Shown here piece after piece: positions 36,722 to 45,717 of a stretch of 64,000 bases of DNA. Every line of letters starts with the position of its first letter. Position 1 is the stretch's first letter. The notes under the pieces are model-generated. The model was not told the DNA's origin and did no database searches. It was given only the letters and a program-made list of their open reading frames with translations. This stretch comes from Proteobacteria bacterium UBA7415 (GTDB taxonomy: Bacteria > Pseudomonadota > Gammaproteobacteria > Arenicellales > Arenicellaceae). A program made the translations under genes and the position numbers. The stretch is from positions 151,754-215,753 of the forward strand of contig DKML01000020.1 of NCBI GenBank assembly GCA_002470515.1, written 5' to 3'.

Positions 36722-38110
36722 CTAACGTCTAAAGCTTTTTATGGTTCTCCAACATACTAGAGCAATAATTCCGAAGAGGCTAAGCATAAATGGCCAGTCT
36801 TTCAGCAGCTTGTCTACGATTGCATTGACGAGTTGTAAACCGCGAGATCGACCATAGCGGCTATGACTGACTAGTGGGGCTTCGTATCCGTGCATTTCGT
36901 CGCGCAAAGTGGTGGGAACCATCATGATTGAGCAAATATTCCATCCCAAATCTAACTTGCTCGGAAGGTCAATTCTAAGACGCGCCAAAATTACTTTTTC
37001 TGGAACCGACGAGATGCTGCGTTCGTCTTTTATGTGGTCGAGAGGAATAAACAGTCGCTGCGTACATTTCTCAGAACGCGCTAACGGGTTTACTAGTGCA
37101 GGAAGGTCCAGCGACATTCTCACTTGACTGGAATATCGTGCGTTTATTTGATGATGGTTGTCTGCATGAAAAACCTGAAACTCCAATAACTCAGTATTAG
37201 TCTGATTTTCTTCTGCGCTTGCGTTAGACGAAATTCGAAATGCTTCAAAGTCAATAACAATACCCGCCAATGACTCGGTATCAAGACCCATAAGCGGCGA
37301 AACCAGATAAGGGTCTGTAAGCAGGGGAATAAGGGCGCTTCCGCTGTCTTCTAGGTTCCGTAGTTCCCACTGATTAAGCGGTATTGCTTCTGGAATCGAT
37401 GACAGCATCTCAATGCCGTTCATTACTCTGAAGGGCTCTAAGGCGAACGCTTCGCCACTTGGCGTTGACTCACCCGCTGTGTCTGGTTGCTTAATCTGAG
37501 AAAATGAGCAATTGATGCATCCATCAACGTCTAGTCTAACCAGGCTTCCAGCTGCTACATTAATTGGTGCTGGTATGAGTAAACTAATATCGACGGTCTT
37601 ACTTAATAAATCCTCGCCGCCTTCTGTATCGAGCGCAGGCAGCACGTACACCAATCTATAATTAGAGTCGACGGGGTAATGCCCCTTCGTTTTTGGGCTC
37701 ACTTTGAAGAACAGTTCAAGCTTTGGTCGATCAACCGTATCGACGTTATCTGAGTAGGGAATATCAAGGCGCAGAGGTATCGTCAATATGTTTGCATTTA
37801 AAGCATCTTGACTTAGTTTTGAAGCCCGCCTCCAACTCGAATCAATAGCTAGAATCACATGAGGATCGTTGCCATTCACTAAGAGCACATCAGGAGTATC
37901 TTTTTCAGCTCTTAGATTGTTTTTATACAGAACTACCGATACGGCTGTATTGGTACTGATTGCATTATCAGCGGATGCCAAACTAATACCAAAAAGTAAG
38001 TTGGCACATACAGTGCAGGCAAACAAAAAGCGTGCGTTTATGGTCAAGGTGGGGCGGGCAAAACGGCTCAACCTATTAGCCCCGGTCGTTAGCTTTAGTA
38101 GCGATCGCAT
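36722..38110 (-). CDS. Exported protein of unknown function with C-terminal membrane helix
   Basis: 462 residues. A hydrophobic stretch (about 27-46, ending GISLASADNA) acts as signal peptide, and a single helix near 439-455 followed by KSFRR anchors the C-terminus, so the body is periplasmic. It is predicted to be mainly beta-structured. Two segments resemble the 1384-residue transferase encoded two genes upstream: DVLLVNGNDPHVILAID (about 74-90) and LRIDLPSKLDLGWNICS (about 378-394). I know no family name. It is the last gene of a three-gene minus-strand unit, 20 bp after the GT-C-like gene, and a part in glycan synthesis or export is inferred. Confidence 0.75.
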   Translation of the reverse strand: MRSLLKLTTGANRLSRFARPTLTINARFLFACTVCANLLFGISLASADNAISTNTAVSVVLYKNNLRAEKDTPDVLLVNGNDPHVILAIDSSWRRASKLSQDALNANILTIPLRLDIPYSDNVDTVDRPKLELFFKVSPKTKGHYPVDSNYRLVYVLPALDTEGGEDLLSKTVDISLLIPAPINVAAGSLVRLDVDGCINCSFSQIKQPDTAGESTPSGEAFALEPFRVMNGIEMLSSIPEAIPLNQWELRNLEDSGSALIPLLTDPYLVSPLMGLDTESLAGIVIDFEAFRISSNASAEENQTNTELLEFQVFHADNHHQINARYSSQVRMSLDLPALVNPLARSEKCTQRLFIPLDHIKDERSISSVPEKVILARLRIDLPSKLDLGWNICSIMMVPTTLRDEMHGYEAPLVSHSRYGRSRGLQLVNAIVDKLLKDWPFMLSLFGIIALVCWRTIKSFRR

Positions 38111-38130
38111 GAGAATTATCTAATGAACTC

Positions 38131-39408
38131 CTAGTTCTGCCGATGTCTAGTGATCAGTCGATAAGCCATAAAGCCGAGTGTAGCGGCAAAGATTGAACGG
38201 AATATCTGAATGGTTTGATACAAACTTAATTCATTCGTCGCAATATGGGCATTAAAATAGCTTGGGAAGTGTCCCATATGCATAAAGTCTTGATTAAGCG
38301 GGGCTGCCAAAAACAGGGTGAACACACCGGCGTCAGTTTTCAATAACCACAATACGAGCCATGCGCCCCAAAGCGCGATCATCGGCGTGACCATTTTAGC
38401 GTTGTAGTTAATGGCTAGTATCGGAAAGATCATTAACCATGCCGTGTAATGAATGCTGTGTACGTTAAACGCAAAGTAAACGGCTAATAGTAGTGCTGAG
38501 CCTATTACAAAGCGTTCCGCTTGTTCCTGTTGTAAACACTCCCAGGTGTAAATCAATACGCCAAATAGGCCAATGACAACTGGATAGAACCAGTAATACC
38601 CAAGCTGGAGAAGCTTGTTCAACGTTTCGGTTGAGCGAGCCGTATTAGGGTCAAGAAACAGTTCTAGATTGCCGCCAACTGCGCTCAAAAGCGCATCGGG
38701 CAACATCATTATTACCAATACTATTGCGGCGCCTAGTGCAACAACTATGGCGTTTCTGAACCACGCGTCTTTGGCGTCAATCAACGCAATGAGGAATACG
38801 GGCAAGAATAAGAGATTTATTTCGCGGCACCAGAGTGAAAGCCCAAACAACACCGATGCTAGGAGCAACCGGTGTTGTTTTAATTGGTACGCTGTAACAC
38901 ACAAGAAGAACAAGCTGATGACTTCGAATCTACCGAAAATATACGTCGCAAACAGCGTTAATGGGTTAAATAACCATAACAATAGAGCGATTCGCTTTAA
39001 CGCAGGGTTGTCAATAAAACGCCAAATGACGACGGCTGTCGCAACATCAAAAATAAGATACGGAAGCTTGAAGAAAAACAAATAACGATAAACATAGGGA
39101 TCGTTAAGAAAGTAACGGTAGTCACTAATGCTAGATGTTGATTGAGAAGGGTCTGTCAAATGAAACAGTGTGTAATCAACTGGGATAAACCATGTTCCAA
39201 ACCAGGCTGACACGATCTCGATGTAGTAGATCAGTACACGATGGCTATTGTCGAGCAAGTGACCGTTTTCGATCGCGAACATGACCCTTCGATATTCAGA
39301 GAATAAATCAACGTGAGCAAAGAAAGGCATCAGGCAAAGACGCACAATAATAGCCAGGCCCAGAAAGCCAAATAGAAACTGCCGATTATCCAATTTGCTC
39401 AATAGCAT
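38131..39408 (-). CDS. Polytopic membrane protein, GT-C-type glycosyltransferase-like
   Basis: 425 residues with about ten membrane helices. A loop after the first helix carries DLFSEYRR, and the later RFEVISLFFL and LWCREINLLFLP segments resemble mannosyltransferase-like (GT-C, PIG-M/DUF2029 type) proteins that use polyprenyl-phosphate sugars on the outer face of the inner membrane. The assignment rests on topology and these motifs only. It lies between the giant GT2 gene (44 bp) and the exported protein gene (20 bp), so the three are likely one transcript. Confidence 0.6.
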   Translation of the reverse strand: MLLSKLDNRQFLFGFLGLAIIVRLCLMPFFAHVDLFSEYRRVMFAIENGHLLDNSHRVLIYYIEIVSAWFGTWFIPVDYTLFHLTDPSQSTSSISDYRYFLNDPYVYRYLFFFKLPYLIFDVATAVVIWRFIDNPALKRIALLLWLFNPLTLFATYIFGRFEVISLFFLCVTAYQLKQHRLLLASVLFGLSLWCREINLLFLPVFLIALIDAKDAWFRNAIVVALGAAIVLVIMMLPDALLSAVGGNLELFLDPNTARSTETLNKLLQLGYYWFYPVVIGLFGVLIYTWECLQQEQAERFVIGSALLLAVYFAFNVHSIHYTAWLMIFPILAINYNAKMVTPMIALWGAWLVLWLLKTDAGVFTLFLAAPLNQDFMHMGHFPSYFNAHIATNELSLYQTIQIFRSIFAATLGFMAYRLITRHRQN

Positions 39409-39452
39409 TTATTCACGTATGGCTTTTTTCTAACCACTTATATCAAGGGATC

Positions 39453-42400
39453 TTAATCCCTAAAGTTTAACGAGAAATTCTCAGTCTTAAGGCTTAGGTT
39501 CGGGTTGTAGAATGGATCACCTTTTTCCAAGAATTCAGACCATTTAGTTAAAAAGGCTTTTTGTTCCTTTAATAACCGCTCGAGTTTTTCTGGTGTGTCT
39601 TCATAACCTCGACTCACGGACTCGTGGTGTGTCGCCTTGCAATGCGGAGTAAACAGATTGGTAAACCCAGCATCCATTAATTTCAAACAGAAATCCACGT
39701 CGTTATAGGCAACTGCCAGGTCTTGCGAATCCAGACCGTCAACTTGATTGTACTTGTTTCGCGCAACCATTAGCATTGCGCCAGTTACCGCACTAACGTT
39801 GTACACCATATGCAGCCTGCCATGATAGCCAATATGATTGTCAGGAAAGAACTTGTGCGGGTGACCAGCAGCGCCAACCATGCCCACAACTATCCCAGCA
39901 TGTTGGATGCGACCATCGGGGTAGAGAAGTTTGCCGCCAACGGCGCCAATCTCTGGACGTTGAGCGTGCTCAAGCAGTCGTTCAAGCCAATCGCTGCTAA
40001 TGATCTCAATATCGTTGTTGAGTAGTACTACGTATTCTCCCGTTGAGTGCTCAACACCATAGTTACAGATGGCTGAGAAGTTAAATGGAATGTTATGTTC
40101 AACGAATTTAACACGCGAGTCGAGCTCGCAAAAACGCTCCATCATTTCCGTCGTTTCGGCGCGTTCGGAGTTGTTGCTCACACCAACAATTTCGAAATTA
40201 GCATAGGTGCTTCGATTTAAAATTGAAGTCAGGCACGCTTCGAGTAGTTCGGGCTTGTCCTTAAAAGGAATAACGATGCTTACTAATGGGTTGCCTTTAA
40301 TTTCTCGGAAAATTCGGTAAGTACCTTTTAGGCTGCCAAAATCAACGCGAACACCTTCTTCACGCTTACGTAATAGATCTTCAATCGATTTGCGACCAGC
40401 TTCCCAAGCATAAGATTTAGCGTCGTATACTACTGCGGTCGAACCCGGAATTTTACGCCAATGGTATAAGATTCGCTGAATGTGATGGACTTCTTCCGCC
40501 GCATCTGCGGCGCGTAGTATGACGTCGTGATCTTGCGATCCATCCAACCCTTCTCTAAAACCACCAATCTGCTCCATGATGGATTTCTGGATTACAGTGA
40601 AATGACAGATGTAGTTATTTGTCTCTAACAAGTCTTGTGAATAGTCAGGTTTGAAAAATGGCTCAAGCCGATTACCTTTCATATCCATCTTGTCTTCATC
40701 GCTATAAATCAAACCGACGTTCGGCTTCTCGTTTATAACTTTTGCATTCTGGTACAAGGCGTCGACGCTGATTTCATCATCGTGATCAAGCAGTGCGATG
40801 TAGTCGCCAGTAGCCATTTGCAAAGCATTATTGGTCGTAACAGAAATGCCCTGGTTGACGTCATTAAAGCGCAGGCTGATGCGATCATCTAAAGCAGCTT
40901 CGTATTCTAAAATGCTGCGAAGATAACGCTTAGGCGAACAATCATCGACTAAGCACAACTGCCAATGTGGATAGATTTGTGCTTGTACTGACCGGATCAT
41001 CGGCAATAAGTACTCTGGGTCGGTGTTGTAAATGGGCACTACAATTGAAAATACTGGCTTGTAAGCCATATTTTCTATTTCTATGCGCGCCGCATCTAAC
41101 TGATCCGGAGTTAGATCGTTTTCGCTAACCCATAGATCATAATCTTCTGTATTTTGTCCGAGCAATTCTTCCAAAGGTGTCGGCTCTGGTTCAGGGGCAG
41201 GGGGCTTAAATAAATTGGTGTCGACTTCGTGCACAGGTCTACGCAATAAACGGCTGGTCATGCGAGATAAAAAGGCTTTAATCCGAGTGGTTGGACGAGC
41301 AAGCAAGAATTCATATAAAAGATCATTCTTGTTCATTTGTTGCTCTAACGCCATGCGTAAATGCGTTTGAATCTGCTCATACTCCATCAAAACGGGCACA
41401 TGTTTCCTTAATTCACCAAGGGTTGTTTCTTGATAACTGTTCTCTGATTTGAGCGTATTAATGGTGCTCCACTGGTGCAGTAATGCTCGGTTGCGCTTAG
41501 CGAGTTCTTGGCTCAATGAATCAATTGCGGCACTGTAGCGAGAGTCCCAAACCCAGCGTAGTTCCAAACGAACTCTGCTCGCCGCGGTCAAATCAACACT
41601 ATCATCAAAGGCTACGATGAGGTGTGGGTCGTCATTGATCGCTAAGAGCAGGGGTTCGTTGACTGTTGTCACATTGGCAGGCTCAGCAATGACTCGCTGT
41701 ATGTTCACTAATTCTGCATTTTCCAACAGCTGGTCGCCGTTGATTTTGGTAACGGTTTCATTGTCCGTATCGATAATCGTTAATGAGCAAATCGAGAAAC
41801 TTCCCTTGCAAGATAATGGGTCTATACGAAGATGTGTGAATTTTACTTGGTGCTCTCCCAAACTAAGCTCGATTACTTGTGTCGCAGCTTTTTTTGCAAC
41901 CTTCACAGACGCTAGATGGGACTTATCTGTCTTACCGTCTTTAGCCATCCATACAGCTTGAGCAATACTGCCGTCGTCTATGACATCGCTTGAACCAAAA
42001 GACTGTTCAATTGCAAGTCTCACAGAACCGGCAGTGAATTGAGCATCCACATCAGCTTGAACGCGTTCTTCGAGTGTAATAAATTCTTCTAAATCGGTTT
42101 GATCCAGAACAACAGGCGCGTGCTGCGTAATGAACGCGCCCACCGAAAACAGCTGGTTTTTCTCTGCGTAATTGCGCAGCAAGGACTTGTTTTCAAATGC
42201 AAACCAAAACAAGGCTCTAAACAGAACAAAATCGGCACTGATCGTTTGTTTGATCTGCCATTCAGTGTCTATAGTCTTAAACGTTTGCAGTCCATTTTTT
42301 TCGGTAACCAGAATGTTGAAGGGCAAGAGATCGTAAGCCGTCCGATTGAACTCTTCTGTATTACTGGCTCTTTCGCTTAACCAATTGTGGTAAGTCTCAA

Positions 42401-43607
42401 CGAGGTGTGAGAAGTGCTTAAAATCATTATCGATAATCGCGTCTAGCCAATAATTGACGAGCAATGCACCTTTCTGGAAAGGAAGATCGCTTGTGTCCTG
42501 GCCAACAAGTTTAGACGTGCTCAGTGTTTCTGGGTGCTTGCGGATCTTCTGAACTACTTCTGCAGCGCGAAGGCGAACTGTGTTCGTTCGCCATTCAGGC
42601 TTTCGCCCTGTACCTGCATAGTGACTAAAGTCATTGTCGTAAACGGCGCGAGTATATTTCGCATGCGCACCGATAATAAACAAATAACGACTCGCGTGAT
42701 TAATCAAAGGAACTTTGTTGAGGAACAACTGCCGGTAGACAAGGTATTCTGATAGATCCGCACGGCCCAAAGAATTTATTCTATAAAAATGGTTTAGCGG
42801 GTCTACGGCTGTGGTGATGTAGTCTTCAGAAAAAAGGTTTGAGTAATCATTGCCTTGAGAGTAGGTTCCGTGCACATCGACATGGGCATAGCCGAGTTCC
42901 AATACTAACTTTCGAAGTTGACTCAGATTTACCGCTCGACTGTCTAACCTGTTGGGCTTAAATAGGTATAAATCGGCGTAATCTGGAGCTTCGGTGTTTA
43001 GGTTAGGCTGCGGTGAATAATGGCTACTCAAGCGATTTTGATTCTGAGCATTTACAAGCAAGACACCTCGCTCATTGAGGGTCGGGCGCAACAGATTCAG
43101 TAAATTGGTGAGTTGCCGCTCGTCTAGCTGTCGATTTTCTAAGCACCCAAGAATGACCAGATCATAATGTTTAGTAGGAAGCGCAAGTTTTTCTAGATCT
43201 TCAAGAATAACCCTCACGTTTCTGCGATCGACACAGCGGCGGATCGTGATTCTCGCGAGATCAGGATCAATTTTCACTGATTCAACAGTGGCTACATGGT
43301 CAGATAAGTAGTGCGCCGTGGCGCCAAAATCCTCTGATAAATCAAGCACATGCTGAACATTGCTCAAGTTAAGTGTCTGCAAATAATTATAAGGTGCAGA
43401 AGAGAGTGCGGCGCGGGCAGCATCGCCATTGAGATGGTTTTCTAGATCAGAGCCAAAGGGTGACTTGTCGATGGCGCGATCAAATACTTCAGATACCGAA
43501 ACGAGTGTCTGATTATTGTATTTCGTATCTCTAAATGTCTCTCGCTGGCTTTTGTAACAACCGTTAATTTCAGACAATTGCGGATTGCTTTCAAGCAATT
43601 TAAACAT
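39453..43607 (-). CDS. Giant multidomain transferase: methyltransferase-like domain plus two GT2 glycosyltransferase domains
   Basis: 1384 residues, cytoplasmic. About 85-240 is a Rossmann methyltransferase-like domain (VQHVLDLSEDFGATAHYL, then VILGCLENRQL). About 360-480 is helical with DLLPFNILV and TIDTEW, reminiscent of kinase-like segments in some O-antigen terminators, though this is weak. About 530-690 is beta-rich with LRIDPLSCKGSFSICS and LLLAINDDPHLIVAFD. A coiled coil follows at about 695-760. The first GT2 domain runs 853-1080 (SIVVPIYN, DHDDE at 941-945, GSQDHDVILR) and the second 1106-1340 (SIVIPFKDKPELLEACL, LLNNDIEI, YNDVDFCLKL). Likely builds a two-linkage polysaccharide repeat or its cap. 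First gene of the minus-strand unit. Confidence 0.82.
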   Translation of the reverse strand: MFKLLESNPQLSEINGCYKSQRETFRDTKYNNQTLVSVSEVFDRAIDKSPFGSDLENHLNGDAARAALSSAPYNYLQTLNLSNVQHVLDLSEDFGATAHYLSDHVATVESVKIDPDLARITIRRCVDRRNVRVILEDLEKLALPTKHYDLVILGCLENRQLDERQLTNLLNLLRPTLNERGVLLVNAQNQNRLSSHYSPQPNLNTEAPDYADLYLFKPNRLDSRAVNLSQLRKLVLELGYAHVDVHGTYSQGNDYSNLFSEDYITTAVDPLNHFYRINSLGRADLSEYLVYRQLFLNKVPLINHASRYLFIIGAHAKYTRAVYDNDFSHYAGTGRKPEWRTNTVRLRAAEVVQKIRKHPETLSTSKLVGQDTSDLPFQKGALLVNYWLDAIIDNDFKHFSHLVETYHNWLSERASNTEEFNRTAYDLLPFNILVTEKNGLQTFKTIDTEWQIKQTISADFVLFRALFWFAFENKSLLRNYAEKNQLFSVGAFITQHAPVVLDQTDLEEFITLEERVQADVDAQFTAGSVRLAIEQSFGSSDVIDDGSIAQAVWMAKDGKTDKSHLASVKVAKKAATQVIELSLGEHQVKFTHLRIDPLSCKGSFSICSLTIIDTDNETVTKINGDQLLENAELVNIQRVIAEPANVTTVNEPLLLAINDDPHLIVAFDDSVDLTAASRVRLELRWVWDSRYSAAIDSLSQELAKRNRALLHQWSTINTLKSENSYQETTLGELRKHVPVLMEYEQIQTHLRMALEQQMNKNDLLYEFLLARPTTRIKAFLSRMTSRLLRRPVHEVDTNLFKPPAPEPEPTPLEELLGQNTEDYDLWVSENDLTPDQLDAARIEIENMAYKPVFSIVVPIYNTDPEYLLPMIRSVQAQIYPHWQLCLVDDCSPKRYLRSILEYEAALDDRISLRFNDVNQGISVTTNNALQMATGDYIALLDHDDEISVDALYQNAKVINEKPNVGLIYSDEDKMDMKGNRLEPFFKPDYSQDLLETNNYICHFTVIQKSIMEQIGGFREGLDGSQDHDVILRAADAAEEVHHIQRILYHWRKIPGSTAVVYDAKSYAWEAGRKSIEDLLRKREEGVRVDFGSLKGTYRIFREIKGNPLVSIVIPFKDKPELLEACLTSILNRSTYANFEIVGVSNNSERAETTEMMERFCELDSRVKFVEHNIPFNFSAICNYGVEHSTGEYVVLLNNDIEIISSDWLERLLEHAQRPEIGAVGGKLLYPDGRIQHAGIVVGMVGAAGHPHKFFPDNHIGYHGRLHMVYNVSAVTGAMLMVARNKYNQVDGLDSQDLAVAYNDVDFCLKLMDAGFTNLFTPHCKATHHESVSRGYEDTPEKLERLLKEQKAFLTKWSEFLEKGDPFYNPNLSLKTENFSLNFRD

Positions 43608-43825
43608 AATAAGTCTCTAACTGCGGCATGCACTAGGTTGTTAAATTTTTTGGTCTATTTAAGCGAATGCGAACGCTCAAATGCCAGATATTTAAAGGCG
43701 CGAATATAGCATGTTAGGCGCACTTAGGCTTGCGTTTTGTCTAGTCATGGAGTCGCCAATCCCGAAAGGACAACCGATTCTAGATCGTCTGCGCAGTACC
43801 CAACAGCACAACTAATTAGCGGAGG

Positions 43826-45643
43826 CTACTTTTTTTTGGGCATGTAGAGATCTGTAATAGTGCCTTCTTGGATCTCGGCGGCCATAGCGATCGATTCAGA
43901 CAGAGTAGGGTGGGGGTGAATAGTAAGGGCAATGTCGCTAACATCTGCGCCCATCTCAATAGCTAAAGCCACTTCCGATATCAAATCTCCCGCTTGGGTG
44001 CCTACTATGCCTCCGCCTAAAATACGCTCGGTTTTTGGGTCTACTAATAGTTTTGTTTTTCCTTCGGTTCGATCGTTACCTATAGCTCTACCCGAAGCCG
44101 CCCATGGAAATACGGCTTTGTCGTATTCAATGCCTTGTTTCTTGGCTTCTATTTCGGTCAAGCCTACCCAAGCAAGCTCAGGATCTGTATAAGCAACCGA
44201 CGGGATCACATTCGCTTCGAACGCACTCTTATGACCTGCACAAACCTCAGCAGCGACTTTCGCTTCGTGGGTCGCTTTGTGAGCAAGCATTGGCTGTCCA
44301 ACAATATCCCCTATTGCAAATATGTGGGAAACGTTTGTGCGCATTTGTTTGTCTACGGCAATAAATCCGCGTTCGTCCACATTAACGCCAGCGGCTTGCG
44401 CGTTGATTAAGTCGCCGTTAGGTTGGCGACCGGTTGCGATCAAAACCTTGTCATAGGTTTGTGCCGGCAGGGCACCGCCATCTTTGGCGTTTTCGAAATG
44501 AACTTCAATGCCATTTTTAAGCGGCTTGAGCTCAGTGACCTTGGTGTTGGTCATGATTTCTTTTAGCAAGGTGTTCATTCGCTTGCGCAGTGGCGCAACT
44601 AAGTCTTTGTCTGCACCCGTGATAATGTCGGGCATAAATTCAACAATGCTGACTTCGCAACCGAGCTCGCTATAAACAGTTGCCATCTCAAGGCCGATGA
44701 TTCCGCCGCCCACGATTAGCATCGACTTAGGTATGTCTTTTAGCTCAAGCGCACCAGTCGAATCAATTATTCGGTCGTCATCAATGGCAAAAGTAGGTAA
44801 CACTGTTACCCGTGATCCCGCCGCAATGATGGCTTGATCAAACTCAATGGCTTGATCGCCATCGGCTGTGTTAACCGTTAGGGTGTTTGCACCAGCAAAC
44901 GCGGCTTTACCATGTACGACCGTCACTTTGCGCGATTTAGCCATTCCAGACAGGCCACCAGTAAGTTTTGAAATAACAGACTCTTTAAATCCACGTAATT
45001 TGTCGACATCGATGGTTGGCTTGCCAAAGGTTACACCGTGCGCTGCCATTTCTCTTGCTTGAGATATCACCGCAGCGGAATGGAGTAGGGCTTTCGACGG
45101 TATGCAACCCACGTTGAGACAAACACCGCCAAGTGACGGGTATCGTTCAACCAATGTTACATCTAGCCCAAGATCCGCCGCTCTAAACGCAGCAGTGTAG
45201 CCTCCTGGCCCCGCACCAATTACGACAATGCGCTTTCCACCCGCAGGGATATCCTTTGCCGACGTATCATTTTTAGCTGGGGTTGGCGCAGGAGTCGTTT
45301 TCCCGTCGTCATTTTTCGCGTTTTCACTAGGTTTTTCAGAACTCAGGGCTGAGACAGGTTCATTGTTACCTGAACTCTGTGGTGATAAAAGGTCGCCTTG
45401 AGCAGCGCCGCCTTCCAAGGTCATAACCTCATCGCCCTCATTTACAGCGTCACCAAGGCTAACCTTGATCTCGCTGATAGTGCCGCTTTGTCCGGCTGGG
45501 ACATCCATTGATGCTTTGTCGCTCTCAAGAACGAGTATGGAGTCGTTCTCGCCAACGACATCGCCCACTGCGACCAAAATTTCGATCACTTCGACGTCAG
45601 AAGCGCCACCTAAATCGGGAATTACTACAGAGACTTTCGCCAC
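43826..45643 (-). CDS. lpd: Dihydrolipoyl dehydrogenase (E3) with N-terminal lipoyl domain
   Basis: 605 residues. Residues 1-77 form a lipoyl domain with the attachment lysine 43 in ESDKASMDVPA. A Pro/Ala/Ser-rich linker leads to the flavoprotein: FAD motif VVIGAGPGGYTAAFRA near 137, redox disulfide GGVCLNVGCIPSKALLH, NAD motif IVGGGIIGLEMA, and the C-terminal active-site HPHPTLSE. E3 with its own lipoyl domain is known from Neisseria and many betaproteobacteria and some gammaproteobacteria. Last gene of aceE-aceF-lpd. It reoxidises dihydrolipoamide of pyruvate dehydrogenase. Confidence 0.95.
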   Translation of the reverse strand: MAKVSVVIPDLGGASDVEVIEILVAVGDVVGENDSILVLESDKASMDVPAGQSGTISEIKVSLGDAVNEGDEVMTLEGGAAQGDLLSPQSSGNNEPVSALSSEKPSENAKNDDGKTTPAPTPAKNDTSAKDIPAGGKRIVVIGAGPGGYTAAFRAADLGLDVTLVERYPSLGGVCLNVGCIPSKALLHSAAVISQAREMAAHGVTFGKPTIDVDKLRGFKESVISKLTGGLSGMAKSRKVTVVHGKAAFAGANTLTVNTADGDQAIEFDQAIIAAGSRVTVLPTFAIDDDRIIDSTGALELKDIPKSMLIVGGGIIGLEMATVYSELGCEVSIVEFMPDIITGADKDLVAPLRKRMNTLLKEIMTNTKVTELKPLKNGIEVHFENAKDGGALPAQTYDKVLIATGRQPNGDLINAQAAGVNVDERGFIAVDKQMRTNVSHIFAIGDIVGQPMLAHKATHEAKVAAEVCAGHKSAFEANVIPSVAYTDPELAWVGLTEIEAKKQGIEYDKAVFPWAASGRAIGNDRTEGKTKLLVDPKTERILGGGIVGTQAGDLISEVALAIEMGADVSDIALTIHPHPTLSESIAMAAEIQEGTITDLYMPKKK

Positions 45644-45717
45644 GCGACACTCCTTGATGCTGGTTATCTTGTTACAGGTTGTTTTACTGCCATCACTAAT
45701 TTACAACTGACTACGGT

